From positions 17,589-81,588 of the forward strand of contig DAYD01000013.1 in the NCBI GenBank assembly GCA_002506755.1: a stretch of DNA of 64,000 bases, given 5' to 3'. Origin of the DNA: Euryarchaeota archaeon UBA462. GTDB taxonomy: Archaea > Thermoplasmatota > Poseidoniia > Poseidoniales > Thalassarchaeaceae. The notes beneath the pieces are model-generated. The model was not told the DNA's origin and did not search any database. It saw nothing but the letters and a program-made list of their open reading frames with translations. The position numbers were made by a program, and so were the translations under genes. Below are positions 55,293 through 64,000 of this stretch, one piece after another (the first letter of the stretch is position 1; the number at the start of each line of letters is the position of its first letter).

Positions 55293-56294
55293 ATGACGGA
55301 AGAAACTGCAAGCGAGAAGATGGAAGAAGAAGAGATAGTGATTGATATTGATGACCCAGAACCAACCATTGAGGACTTACCAGGAGTAGGTCCAGCAACT
55401 GCCGAAAAACTGAGAGAAGCAGGTTTCGAAGATCTATTGGCAATCGCCGTGATGAGCCCGCCAGAATTGTCCGAGCAAGCTGAACTTGGAGAAGCTGTAT
55501 CTTCTAAGATAATTGCTGGTGCTAAAAAGCTGGCTAACATTGGTGGCTTCGTTAGTGGTGCTGCACTTTTAGATAAAAGAAAGAGGGTTCAGAAGCTTAC
55601 TTCAGGAGCCTCATCACTGGATGAGCTGCTTGGTGGGGGATTTGAGACACAAGCAATAGTCGAAGTTTTTGGTGAGTTTGGTAGCGGTAAGACACAGATT
55701 GGACACCAATTAGCAGTAAACACAATCCTGAAGCTAGAAGCGGGGGGTCTTGATGGTGAAGTCGTATACATAGATACTGAGGACACTTTCAGGCCTGAGA
55801 GAATTGGCCAAATGGCAGAGGCCGTTGGCATAGATCCTAGCGATGCCCTAGATAGGATACATGTTGCCAGGGCATACAATTCTGCACATCAGATGTTGCT
55901 TGTGGACGAAATAAAAAGAATGTCAAAGAGCATTGAAGTAAAGCTGATTATTGTGGATTCCCTGACGAGTCACTTCAGAGCAGAATACATCGGTAGAGGA
56001 ATGCTGGCTACAAGGCAGCAGAAACTTAACCGGCATATGAAGGAACTTAAACAGGTAGCAGATGTTCAAAACGCCATTGTACTGGTAACTAACCAAGTAC
56101 AGTCCAAGCCAGATGCGATGTGGGGTGACCCAACAAGAGCAGTAGGTGGTCACATAGTTGGTCATGCAAGTACATTCCGCCTTTACCTCAGGAAGTCTAA
56201 GGGGGGCCGGAGAATAGCCCGCCTAATTGACAGCCCAAACCTACCGGAGGGAGAGGCAGTCTTTACCGTGACTTCCGAGGGATTGCGAGACTAA
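55293..56294 (+). CDS. radA: DNA repair and recombination recombinase RadA
   Basis: RadA forms filaments on single-stranded DNA and carries out strand exchange. The 333-residue protein has an N-terminal helix-hairpin-helix domain ([23 protein letters not shown]) and a RecA core: Walker [10 protein letters not shown] near 130, Walker [16 protein letters not shown], and loop 1/2 segments ending in [18 protein letters not shown]. No intein. ATG 55293 is supported by GGTGAT upstream. A TTTAATAC TATA-like element lies near 55209. Partner genes hjc and hel308-like are in the window. Confidence 0.97.
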   Translation: MTEETASEKMEEEEIVIDIDDPEPTIEDLPGVGPATAEKLREAGFEDLLAIAVMSPPELSEQAELGEAVSSKIIAGAKKLANIGGFVSGAALLDKRKRVQKLTSGASSLDELLGGGFETQAIVEVFGEFGSGKTQIGHQLAVNTILKLEAGGLDGEVVYIDTEDTFRPERIGQMAEAVGIDPSDALDRIHVARAYNSAHQMLLVDEIKRMSKSIEVKLIIVDSLTSHFRAEYIGRGMLATRQQKLNRHMKELKQVADVQNAIVLVTNQVQSKPDAMWGDPTRAVGGHIVGHASTFRLYLRKSKGGRRIARLIDSPNLPEGEAVFTVTSEGLRD

Positions 56295-56316
56295 TGCAGT
56301 CCCCGGAGTCCGAAGG

Positions 56317-58023
56317 CTAGGCTGGAAGCTCGGAGAGAGCAGTCTCTACGTTGGCAAGGAGGGAAAGAAAGTGACCTTCATCGAAACCAAACTTTAGATC
56401 TGCAGCTGAGAATAGTTCTGGCAAGGGTTTGGTACCGCCAAGCTTCATCGCTTTAGCATAGTCGTCAAGGGCCTTTTGTGGGTCCCTAAGCTGGGTATCC
56501 CAGAGTTGTAATGAACCGAGTTGGGCAATTCCATACTCAATGTAGTAGAATGGAACCCCGTACAGGTGTCCTTGTTGTTGCCAGGAGACTTCTTTGAAGT
56601 CGGAATGCCCTGACCAGTTCATATCAGATCCAAACCTATCTCTTATGGAAAGCCATACCTCCGCTCTTTCTTCTCTAGAATGGCCAGGATTTTCATATAT
56701 CCAATGCTGGAAGGAATCAATCGTAGCAATCCAAGGTAATAAGAAAACTACTCCTTCTAAGTGAGACCTTCTAGCTCTGTCCGCCTCCTCCTTGTCGTAG
56801 AAATCATCCCACCATGGTTGAGTCAGGAGCTCCATGGACATCGAAGCAACCTCGGCGAACTCGATTGGGTAATCCCTCTCGTCTATAAGTTCTAGATGGG
56901 CACAGTATAACGAGTGGAATGCATGCCCTGCTTCATGAATCATTGTCTCTAGGTCTCCCTGAAGACCGGCTGCATTCATGAATATGAAAGGAACTTTGCT
57001 TTTTTCGAGATAATACTGATATCCTCCTGGTGCCTTACCCTTCCTTGTATCAAGATCTAGGGTATCCATTTCAACCAGCTTATCGAACTTCTCTCCCAAG
57101 TCTGCCGATATTTTATGAAACATTTCAGAGAGCTTGTCAACCATTTCTTTAACCGTTTCAAAGGGCCTTAGTGGGCTTCTTCCATGAATATCAGGTCCAG
57201 AACCGGTCTTTTCGTTCACATCCCAAGGCCTCAACTCTCCCAAACCTAAGGATTCACTTCTAGTTCGGTTTATTTCTCTAAGTATTGGCATGCAAACTGA
57301 TTCAACAGAATTATGAAACTCTAAACAATCTTCAATTGTGTAATCGAATCGATGCATTGCCTTGAACATGTAGTGGGTGTAGGTCTCAAAACCAGCGTTT
57401 TGTGCGATCTTGTGTCTAATCGTGACCAACTCGTCAAATATTTCGGACATTCTTTCGTTGTCCTGCATCCTCCTTTCTGACATTGCAGACCATGCAGCTT
57501 CCCTTTTGGACCTATTATTCGACTCAAGGTAACTGCTCATCTGAGGAAACGTTCTTTCCTCTCCATCAAACTCAACAGTCATCCCACCGGTGATTCCTTG
57601 AGCCTCGGTGACAAGCTCAGTCTGCCTCACTCCTAGCGGGATATTCTCCTTCCGGAAGATCTCAACATCAGTTCTCATACCTTTTAGCATCAAATTATAT
57701 CTTTCAGGCAGATCATCAACTGATGGATGCTCCACTATTCTCCTGTTAAGTGCATCAGAAAACTCTGATAGCTTTGGCCTGACATTGCTAACGAAGTCCA
57801 TGAATGCGTCTTTTTTCTCTTCGCTCTCAGTGTCACAAGTCATTGCAATATACAGAAGCGCTCCTGCTTCTGAAATGTGCTCTGCTAGTTCAGAAGAGTC
57901 TCCTATTAGATTTTCCAAGCACCCCGAACAACTCAGCTTCCTATCTTGTAGCTCAATCACTAAGGGTTCAAGACTTTCCCAACTGGTAGCATCCAAATCA
58001 TCCGGAACGTATTTCCGAGACAT
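56317..58023 (-). CDS. M3-family oligoendopeptidase (PepF-like)
   Basis: The 568-residue zinc peptidase cuts short peptides in the cytoplasm. The zinc motif is MIHEAGHAFHSLY near 365, and the downstream Glu ligand lies in the EFAEVASMSMELL segment near 395. Overall length and the N-terminal helical region match oligoendopeptidase F. It is preceded by GAGGTCTC as Shine-Dalgarno. Confidence 0.93.
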   Translation of the reverse strand: MSRKYVPDDLDATSWESLEPLVIELQDRKLSCSGCLENLIGDSSELAEHISEAGALLYIAMTCDTESEEKKDAFMDFVSNVRPKLSEFSDALNRRIVEHPSVDDLPERYNLMLKGMRTDVEIFRKENIPLGVRQTELVTEAQGITGGMTVEFDGEERTFPQMSSYLESNNRSKREAAWSAMSERRMQDNERMSEIFDELVTIRHKIAQNAGFETYTHYMFKAMHRFDYTIEDCLEFHNSVESVCMPILREINRTRSESLGLGELRPWDVNEKTGSGPDIHGRSPLRPFETVKEMVDKLSEMFHKISADLGEKFDKLVEMDTLDLDTRKGKAPGGYQYYLEKSKVPFIFMNAAGLQGDLETMIHEAGHAFHSLYCAHLELIDERDYPIEFAEVASMSMELLTQPWWDDFYDKEEADRARRSHLEGVVFLLPWIATIDSFQHWIYENPGHSREERAEVWLSIRDRFGSDMNWSGHSDFKEVSWQQQGHLYGVPFYYIEYGIAQLGSLQLWDTQLRDPQKALDDYAKAMKLGGTKPLPELFSAADLKFGFDEGHFLSLLANVETALSELPA

Positions 58024-58033
58024 TATAGAGACC

Positions 58034-58315
58034 TCATTTCTTTACCGGTTTTGGCCCCATAGGCAGAGGTCCTTCCTCTCTAGTCCACTTGGCGCACTTC
58101 CACTCATCCGCCGCAGCTTCAACATTTTCTCTTATCTCATTAAGATCGGGATGTTCCGGGTTCTCCTTTTCAATCCAACAGGCAGTGCAGAACCTCTTTT
58201 TTTGATGGTCTAGGAAATTACCCGAGGTGCAAGGAATTCCACAGGTAATACATGATCCAAATCCATAGAACTTCGGCATCTTATCTGGTACATGCTCAAA
58301 CACCACCCCTATCAA
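58034..58315 (-). CDS. Small Cys-rich protein, likely zinc-binding
   Basis: The 93-residue product has CITCGIPC and CTACW, consistent with one zinc site. ATG 58279 is a possible shorter start. It precedes the M3 peptidase by 10 bases. No family recognised. Confidence 0.65.
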   Translation of the reverse strand: MIGVVFEHVPDKMPKFYGFGSCITCGIPCTSGNFLDHQKKRFCTACWIEKENPEHPDLNEIRENVEAAADEWKCAKWTREEGPLPMGPKPVKK

Positions 58316-58333
58316 TTTGACTGATGTTTAGCC

Positions 58334-58903
58334 CTATCTTACATCAGAGAGCGCCATGTGACTTAGGTAGGCCTTTTCCATTTGGGAACTATCCATACTT
58401 ATCTCAGAGAAAAATCCGATTCTCTTGAGCCCTTTAGAAGTGGGCGTCGGCCTCTTTGCAATTAGTGAACCTCCAAGATGTTCGATTAGCTTTGCAGCAT
58501 CCTCGGAAGAGTCATTGTAGCAGTCTATGGGGATCGAAAAATCTCCAAATCCTTCTCCTATTTTCAAACTAGGTAGCATTACAATCCAAGCTTCTTTATC
58601 TCCTTTTGAAACTCCTGCTCTTTCGAAAGCTCTGTTTATTTGATTAGTTCCAGAAATTAGCCTCAAGAACTCTGTATCAGGGGTTTTTGCAACCATACAG
58701 CCAGCATTCTCATTTGACCTTAGGTTATACCACGCTGTCCAAAGGTGAATTTCACTTGCAGCTGCATCGAACGCCAGCAAGAGCCATCTGTTGTTGTTCC
58801 TCCATTCGTTAATGACTGATACCATTGAGAAGACGTTCTCAATGGGGGCTGCAAATCTCACACCCCATGCTGGGAACCATGGTACAGAATGTTCCGCCCC
58901 CAT
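58334..58903 (-). CDS. cgi121: Probable KEOPS complex subunit Cgi121
   Basis: The 189-residue protein resembles the Cgi121/TPRKB pattern: a stretch near 30-75 (LLLAFDAAASEIHLWTAWYN) then AGCMVAKTPDTEFLRLISGTNQINRAFERAGVSKGDKEAWIVML. The segment with a conserved small-residue turn and I-x-x-A-x-x-x-x-G-V is the part of Cgi121 that contacts Bud32 and binds the tRNA 3' end. KEOPS makes N6-threonylcarbamoyladenosine in tRNA. Adjacency to a Hel308-type helicase is a common archaeal arrangement as I recall. The C-terminal 60 residues are less certain. Confidence 0.6.
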   Translation of the reverse strand: MGAEHSVPWFPAWGVRFAAPIENVFSMVSVINEWRNNNRWLLLAFDAAASEIHLWTAWYNLRSNENAGCMVAKTPDTEFLRLISGTNQINRAFERAGVSKGDKEAWIVMLPSLKIGEGFGDFSIPIDCYNDSSEDAAKLIEHLGGSLIAKRPTPTSKGLKRIGFFSEISMDSSQMEKAYLSHMALSDVR

Positions 58904-58934
58904 AAACCCGATGACTCCTAATTGAAGAATATGA

Positions 58935-61547
58935 CTAGTGTAATTTCTGATTTGATTTATTAGCCGAATTGATTAGGTTATCCACCAGTTTAGGACTCCA
59001 ACCCCTCATATCAGCAAGTTTTGCCCTATCCCTCTCAGTTAACAATCTTAGATCAGAAGCGCTTGTGACTCCAAGTAGATCTGACATCTCTCTCGCCCTT
59101 ACTCTTCCAACTCCTCGGATCGCCACCAGACCTAGAATATCGGATCTGCAGCCGAATCTTACTCTTCGATAAACTTCGTCTATGGAATCGAAAAGAGTCT
59201 TGTGAGCATTTCTGTTTATTTTTGCAAGCTCTTCATCTTCTGAGAGAATTCTCCTCGTCGCGAATAGTAGCCATTCTAGAAGCTCTACCCTACTTCTTAG
59301 GTCCCCGGGTTGAACTCCCCATTTGTGTTCGATTTTATCTAGGGACTCCTCGTCTATCCAAGATTGAACAACCAATGCCCCCTTCATCCTTCTTTCATTT
59401 TCTAGATCAACTGCTTCCGAAAGAAGCTCTCTCTCATTACCATGCAGAGCTTCCTGAATGAGATCATAGTCCTTTTTCCTTGGCCATAGTGGAATGAAGT
59501 CAGGTGTGCAAGAAGCTAGATGAATAAGGCTAAGTGGCGACAATTGTCCTATTTCGTCCTGGCCGGAAAGAATTTCCATAGCCCTTTTTAGTCCATCATA
59601 GATTAACTTCCCCGAGATCGGGTTAAGATAAAGTCTAGAAATTCTATAACCAAGAGAGGTGGCAGAATATGTCATTGTTGAGGGCTCTGGAAGAGAGTAC
59701 TCTGCGGATTCATACAAACTGGCTCTTCTAAAGCCAAAAATCGCTGGACCTTTTCGAGGAGAAAGCCGTCTTCTACCATCGTCTTTAGTCTCAACAAATT
59801 CTAGCCCAGGAATATTAGTTGCCGAGCTTGCCCATGATGGCATCTCATCCTCCCAGTCCTCATCCATGTTAGGGTTTGATTCAGTTTCTCTAATTCTTTT
59901 ACTAACCTCTTCTGACTCACCTTTCCTGTCAACCATTCCGTTAGAACAAAGCCAACCAATAACATCGTCTGTTCTAGCTTCCAGATTTTCGGAATCCATC
60001 TGACTAGCTAGAAAAGTCCTAGATAGGAATCGAGAAATCGCATCCCTATCACTTATGTCAGCGGTTGCGATAATAGAAAGGATATGGGTCAGCAATGCTC
60101 CATCTTCTTCTGCATTCAAAGCACTGGGATTAGCTAATTTCGAAGTGACCTCCTCAGAATTTCCTCTGAGATAAAGATCAACAAGCGAAACCTCCTCTTC
60201 CTTACTCTTTGAAACTAGGAAGGACTCTCCAAAATCATCAAATCCCGGTCTACCGGCTCTTCCCAGCATCTGCCTTACTTCCATTATTGGTAGAGGCATA
60301 CTTCTAGCAGCGGCAGTGTTCCATCTCCTTGTGTCTCTGATCACAACCCTGCTTGCTGGTAGATTGACTCCCTGTGCCAATGTAGGAGTGGCAACTATGC
60401 ATAGGAGTTTACCAGATCTAAAACCATCTTCTATTACCTTTCTTTGGGATGTTGTAAGCCCGGCATGATGGAAAGCTACACCCCCCTCTATGCATTTCTG
60501 AAGTAATTTAACCGTGGCTGAACCCCCATCTCTGCTATTCAGAGAGCTGGCTATTTTTTTCCAACTTCTAACCATATTGCCAGAAATATAGCTATTTTCT
60601 GAAATTATTTCCGACTTGATATGTTTCGATATCTCCCTGGCTTCCTTTTGTGATGAAGACCTAGAAGAAACAAAAACCAGCATTTGTTTGCTAATTTGTA
60701 ATGTATTGTCAATTACCGCTTGCAGATTCTTCTGAGCTCTCCCCTCCAATTGTATAGGCTCCGGAAGATCGAAATCCCCCTCCTTTGGACTCTCCACTGA
60801 GTAGAAATTAATCTCTAAACCAGTTAGTGTCCCAGAGTAAAGTGCAACAGGCCTCCAATCGGATCGCACAAGAGTAGCTTCAAGCCATTCAGAGATCTGC
60901 TCAGCATTTTCCACGGTGGCTGACAGTCCAAGAATTTGGGCTTCCGGTCTATTGTGTCTTATTCTAGAAAGAAGAATTTCAAGAGTAGGACCTCTGTTTG
61001 GGTCGTGAATAAGGTGAAATTCATCAGCCACCACTATCCCAATATTATCCATTAATGATTGATTTGATCTTATCATCGAATCTAGCTTTTCGCTTGTGCA
61101 CACAAGAATATCAGAATCTTCGACTAGGTTTGTCTCACCATTTCTGTCCCCAATAGCAAGGCCTACCTTTAGATCAAGGCCGGAGCAAATTTCCCTCAAT
61201 TCATTGTACTTTTCAGAGGCTAGTGCTTTCAGTGGTACAATGTAAATTCCCCTCATCCCTGAGAGATCATTGGATAGCCTATGGGCCATTGTGATGTGGG
61301 CTACTAGAGATTTGCCACTGGCAGTGGGAATTGCAAGCATCAAATTTTCCCCTCTCAGAGAATGGGGTAATGCCTTCGCTTGGGGGGGGAAAAGCTCAGT
61401 AATTCCAAAACTATCCTCAAGCACCTTCTTTACTCTGATATCGATTCCGAACTCATCAAGTCCAGTCAACTCGACCTCCGATGCCTCATCCACAAACATC
61501 GTTCTATTCGGCCGTTCTAAAGGATGCCGTGTAACTCTCAACTCCAT
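58935..61547 (-). CDS. hel308: Hel308/Ski2-like superfamily 2 helicase
   Basis: The 870-residue protein is a DNA helicase of the Hel308 class, acting at stalled forks and in recombination. Motif I AIPTASGKSLVAH near 70, II VVADEFHLIHDP near 175, III GLSATVEN, V TPTLAQGVNLPASRVVIRD, VI QMLGRAGRPG. The C-terminus has helix-hairpin-helix-like GVGRVRAREMSDLLG. An acidic, Trp-rich insert near 555-610 interrupts the winged-helix part, making it about 150 residues longer than typical Hel308. It overlaps the thioesterase stop by 10 bases. Confidence 0.88.
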   Translation of the reverse strand: MELRVTRHPLERPNRTMFVDEASEVELTGLDEFGIDIRVKKVLEDSFGITELFPPQAKALPHSLRGENLMLAIPTASGKSLVAHITMAHRLSNDLSGMRGIYIVPLKALASEKYNELREICSGLDLKVGLAIGDRNGETNLVEDSDILVCTSEKLDSMIRSNQSLMDNIGIVVADEFHLIHDPNRGPTLEILLSRIRHNRPEAQILGLSATVENAEQISEWLEATLVRSDWRPVALYSGTLTGLEINFYSVESPKEGDFDLPEPIQLEGRAQKNLQAVIDNTLQISKQMLVFVSSRSSSQKEAREISKHIKSEIISENSYISGNMVRSWKKIASSLNSRDGGSATVKLLQKCIEGGVAFHHAGLTTSQRKVIEDGFRSGKLLCIVATPTLAQGVNLPASRVVIRDTRRWNTAAARSMPLPIMEVRQMLGRAGRPGFDDFGESFLVSKSKEEEVSLVDLYLRGNSEEVTSKLANPSALNAEEDGALLTHILSIIATADISDRDAISRFLSRTFLASQMDSENLEARTDDVIGWLCSNGMVDRKGESEEVSKRIRETESNPNMDEDWEDEMPSWASSATNIPGLEFVETKDDGRRRLSPRKGPAIFGFRRASLYESAEYSLPEPSTMTYSATSLGYRISRLYLNPISGKLIYDGLKRAMEILSGQDEIGQLSPLSLIHLASCTPDFIPLWPRKKDYDLIQEALHGNERELLSEAVDLENERRMKGALVVQSWIDEESLDKIEHKWGVQPGDLRSRVELLEWLLFATRRILSEDEELAKINRNAHKTLFDSIDEVYRRVRFGCRSDILGLVAIRGVGRVRAREMSDLLGVTSASDLRLLTERDRAKLADMRGWSPKLVDNLINSANKSNQKLH

Positions 61548-62014
61548 CTGTGGAAGGCTGGGTGGCCCTCAGTCACCGCGACAAAAAGACCCTTTCCTGT
61601 AGCGCAAATTTCGTCTTCAGCGTAAAGAGTCATTCTAACCTCGGCCCTATCATCATCTATGCTGGAGATTTCACCAGTTATTCTAAGCTTAGCTCCATAT
61701 GGTGTTGGCTTCCTTAATTTGATACTGTAGGATGCGGTTACAGTGCATGGAGGCTCAGATTTGCCTGACCGGTCCATTAGCCCAATGGCCGCAGTCCAGT
61801 TTCCATGACAGTCTAGCAGTGTCCCGATTATGCCTCCGTTTATCATTCCAGGAAAAGCCTGATGCTCCTCTAGAGGGCTAAATACCATCTCCAGGCCTTC
61901 CTCTGTTCTGAATGATCTGATCCTGAGCCCCTCCTCGTTGGCTGGTCCACATCCGAAGCAAATGCTAGTTGGTGCGTAAATCTCTTGCACTGACTTGTAA
62001 TCCCCTTCTTCCAT
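61538..62014 (-). CDS. Hotdog-fold thioesterase (PaaI/YbgC-like)
   Basis: About 158 residues from ATG 62014. The core INGGIIGTLLDCHGNWTAAIGL has the hotdog-thioesterase Gly-rich helix with an Asp, and GKGLFVAV ends the domain. Cys residues near the N-terminus (CFGCGPANEEGL) form the FGCG-type motif of small thioesterases. It would release CoA or ACP from acyl thioesters; substrate unknown. The longer frame to 62275 is not used. It precedes and overlaps hel308 by 10 bases. Confidence 0.8.
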   Translation of the reverse strand: MEEGDYKSVQEIYAPTSICFGCGPANEEGLRIRSFRTEEGLEMVFSPLEEHQAFPGMINGGIIGTLLDCHGNWTAAIGLMDRSGKSEPPCTVTASYSIKLRKPTPYGAKLRITGEISSIDDDRAEVRMTLYAEDEICATGKGLFVAVTEGHPAFHRWS

Positions 62015-62100
62015 ATTGTTGTAGGGGAAGATTAGGAAATTGAACATTGCCAAAGACCGTCTTGCGCATTGTATTAATTCGCCGCTTCCTCCGAGCAATA

Positions 62101-63456
62101 GTGCCAGAGGACGAGGAACCACGAAACGGGGTTTCCGAGAATGCTCGGAAAAGCAAACCAGCTCCCCGACTAAAGAGGCGAAGGTATGCTCCGATAAAGA
62201 TTGCAAATCAGATTCCAATGAGGCGACGTAAAGAGATTGAAAAGGCTCTGGGAGAAGTAGGAGGGAGCCCCACAAAGTGGTCTAGGAACTCTGGAACAAA
62301 GAATCACTCATTCATGAGGAAAAGAATCAAGCCCGGGACAATCAGACACCTTGAATATGATTTACTAGATGTAGAGATTGGTGAGTCATGGCCAATTCCA
62401 ATCAGTATCATTCACGGCTCCAGACCAGGTCCAGTGGTCACCCTTTTGGGTGCAATTCACGGTGACGAACTAGTAGGGCCCCTTGCTCTTACTTACCTAT
62501 GCGGCCCCAACTTCATGGGTCCAGACAGAGTTTTTGATGCAAATTCGCTGGCAGGAACTATCAGAATTGTTCCAATAGTGAACCTTCCAGGATACAGAAG
62601 GATGAAAAGGGATTTTCCAGATAACCGGGATCTTAACAGGGCGTTTCCAGGTAATCCAGATAGTAATACCACCTCAAGGGTCGCCAATAGGCTATGGAAG
62701 AACATAATATCTACTAGTGACTATATTGTTGATTTGCATACTGCCGGAAAGGGTAGGACAAACATACCTCAGATCAGAGCCAATCTTGCACATGCTAGTA
62801 CAAATCGAATTGCAAGGTCATTCGGAATAGAGACTATTCTGGACAGCGAGGGTCCAAAGGGCTCACTGAGAAGAGTAGCCAATGAGAACGATATCGCTTG
62901 TATTACCTACGAGGGTGGGGGTCCAGACGAGGCGGACCCCGAGTCTGTCCAGATCGCGATGTATGGCACAATAAACCTCCTCAGAAGTCTTAGGATGCTA
63001 CCTGGAATTCCCAGCAAGCCAAGATTTAGAATTCTAGCATCGGGATCGGTTTGGATTAGATCGGATCAGGGAGGCCTTCTAGACGTTCTTGCACCTGCTG
63101 GAAGTTTCGTAGAGGAGGGAGAGATTGTGGCGACTATAACAGACCCCGAAATTCCGGGTGTCCATCACGATGTAGTTTCCCCTATTCGAGGCCTTTTGAT
63201 CAGCTCTGCTACTCATCCTTTCGTAAACTCTGGTTCCCCTATTGGTCACTTGCTGCCTGTCAAGAGGGGAGTATCTACTCTCAAAAGACGCCTAGATGAG
63301 GAGGGCTGCCTAATTATTAGCGGATCAGACGGAGAGCCTCCATGGAGGGATGATGAAGAAATTGAGGATATCGCTGTCTTTGGGGAATGGTCAGGAGGCT
63401 CTCCAGATGCTGAATGGGGACCAAATCATTCGAATGAAGAAGAAGATGATAGTTGA
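62101..63456 (+). CDS. Succinylglutamate desuccinylase/aspartoacylase-like hydrolase (M14-type)
   Basis: About 451 residues (start uncertain: GTG 62101 or ATG 62218). Zinc motif AIHGDELVGPLAL (HxxE-type) with Arg-containing segment PGYRRMKRDFPDNRDLNRAFPGNPDS, VDLHTAGKGRTN (third ligand His), and ITYEGGGPDEAD near 290 (catalytic Glu). The C-terminal beta region is typical of AstE/AspA proteins. The N-terminus is basic and disordered-looking. Substrate unknown. It is divergent from the thioesterase. Confidence 0.85.
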   Translation: MPEDEEPRNGVSENARKSKPAPRLKRRRYAPIKIANQIPMRRRKEIEKALGEVGGSPTKWSRNSGTKNHSFMRKRIKPGTIRHLEYDLLDVEIGESWPIPISIIHGSRPGPVVTLLGAIHGDELVGPLALTYLCGPNFMGPDRVFDANSLAGTIRIVPIVNLPGYRRMKRDFPDNRDLNRAFPGNPDSNTTSRVANRLWKNIISTSDYIVDLHTAGKGRTNIPQIRANLAHASTNRIARSFGIETILDSEGPKGSLRRVANENDIACITYEGGGPDEADPESVQIAMYGTINLLRSLRMLPGIPSKPRFRILASGSVWIRSDQGGLLDVLAPAGSFVEEGEIVATITDPEIPGVHHDVVSPIRGLLISSATHPFVNSGSPIGHLLPVKRGVSTLKRRLDEEGCLIISGSDGEPPWRDDEEIEDIAVFGEWSGGSPDAEWGPNHSNEEEDDS

Positions 63457-63500
63457 GCCCATACATGGATGAATTTTTCTGCTAGACTCCATGCGGCAGT

Positions 63501-64000
63501 ATGGAAAGCAGGGCCTACCCGTTCATTCTGAGCTTACTACTCCTTTCTTCATTTATGTTATCTGGATGTCTTTCATCAGAGGGCTCGAATATCTCCGAGT
63601 CCAATATAGAACCTGAGGAAGAATTCCAAGGTATGGATTATGTCGAGTGTATGATTTTCGAAGAATTAGAGAGGTGTTGGAATGTCTTTGTCCCCTCTAC
63701 TGTAAATCTTACAGACGATGTCCCCTTGATCATCGATCTCCATGGAAACACGGTGACAATGCAGAACCAGAGAATACTCTCAGAGTTCGACGAAATTGCA
63801 GAGGAGAACGGTGTAATGGCAGTTTGGCCGCAGGGTCACGATAACTCATGGAATGCTGGTTACTGTTGTAGCACTGCAGGTCAAATGGGACTCAATGATA
63901 CAGGATTTATTCTGGATGTGATTGATATCATAGCATTAAACCACTCTATTGATAAAAATAGAATATACCTCACAGGGTGGTCAAATGGATGTGCACTAAG
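63501..64000 (+). CDS. Lipoprotein esterase of the LpqC/polyhydroxybutyrate-depolymerase type, truncated by window end
   Basis: 166 codons are seen; the frame runs off the end. The signal peptide is SLLLLSSFMLSGC with Cys23 as lipidation site. The esterase core shows PLIIDLHGN (first oxyanion strand), VWPQGHDNSWNAGYCC, and the nucleophile elbow GWSNGC. The family removes feruloyl or other esters from extracellular polymers. It begins 45 bases after the previous stop. Confidence 0.85.
   Translation, partial: MESRAYPFILSLLLLSSFMLSGCLSSEGSNISESNIEPEEEFQGMDYVECMIFEELERCWNVFVPSTVNLTDDVPLIIDLHGNTVTMQNQRILSEFDEIAEENGVMAVWPQGHDNSWNAGYCCSTAGQMGLNDTGFILDVIDIIALNHSIDKNRIYLTGWSNGCAL

Noticed and set aside
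55293..56294. Intein in RadA, also considered for eIF5B and CDC48
   Set aside because: All three have normal length and uninterrupted motifs.
61538..62275. 245-residue version of the thioesterase
   Set aside because: The first 76-87 residues lie antisense to the start of the AstE-like gene and have no thioesterase features; ATG 62014 fits the family.
1..64000. CRISPR array, transposon, rRNA operon or prophage
   Set aside because: No regularly spaced direct repeats, transposase, integrase, phage structural genes or rRNA sequences were seen.

Overview
The window looks like a piece of an archaeal chromosome, most likely from a marine Thermoplasmatota relative (Marine Group II/Poseidoniales or a close cousin). 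The placement is inferred from gene content. The information-processing genes are archaeal: eIF5B/IF2, L7Ae, eS28, eL24, a tiny eL41, RadA, Hel308-type helicase, Hjc-like nuclease, CDC48, deoxyhypusine synthase and an initiator tRNA-Met with the archaeal A1:U72 end. They sit beside bacterial-looking metabolism and repair genes (UvrB, CcmF, a succinate dehydrogenase with a motif-rich anchor) and many acidic secreted or anchored proteins. Genes are densely packed. Many internal operon starts carry strong GGAGGT/GGTGAT Shine-Dalgarno sequences. No rRNA, CRISPR array, transposase or prophage is visible.

Layout. 1-3175 (+): tail of a metal P-type ATPase, a six-CxxC zinc-ribbon protein, a charged coiled-coil protein and an aldo/keto reductase. 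3162-12210 (-): subtilisin-like protease, eL41, a ParA-like ATPase, MoxR, eIF5B, ndk, then (after an inverted lipoprotein gene) eL24, eS28, L7Ae, PRPP synthetase and tRNA-Ile. 12211-15255: a PRC-barrel-like protein and, across an AT-rich nested palindrome, an aminotransferase plus a reduced SDR-like protein. 15260-21570 (-): probable operon ubiD-ubiA-uvrB-dys ending in a 58-residue histone-H1/Hc1-like gene. 21664-26095 (+): geranylgeranyl reductase, CcmF and an FKBP isomerase.

26098-35351: site-2 protease, Hjc-like nuclease and macrodomain protein on minus; a small helical protein, a stand-alone Lrp/RAM domain and chromatin protein MC1 on plus; then an aldehyde dehydrogenase-sdhC-sdhA-sdhB operon on minus. 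35492-42171 (+): CDC48, a PRC-barrel protein, and a DUF4350-like/DUF58/membrane-protein trio that is the usual companion of MoxR, although MoxR itself lies 30 kb away. 42172-54974: an NcsA-type tRNA thiolase, pyrB-pyrI, a GHMP sugar kinase, large surface proteins, tRNA-Gly, a beta-propeller lipoprotein and dihydroorotase. 55083-64000: initiator tRNA-Met, radA, M3 peptidase, a Cys-rich small protein, a probable KEOPS subunit Cgi121, Hel308-like helicase, a thioesterase, an AstE/AspA-like hydrolase and the start of an esterase lipoprotein.

Together the genes suggest a heterotrophic, respiring cell: secreted peptidases and an esterase feed central metabolism; SDH, CcmF and UbiA/UbiD-type quinone enzymes point to a cytochrome- and quinone-based respiratory chain; pyrimidine (pyrB, pyrI, pyrC) and PRPP synthesis are present. 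The most interesting items are three small basic genes: an Hc1-like histone-H1 gene and an eL41 gene, both too short for ordinary gene callers, and MC1. The co-occurrence of MC1 and Hc1 implies an unusual chromatin repertoire.
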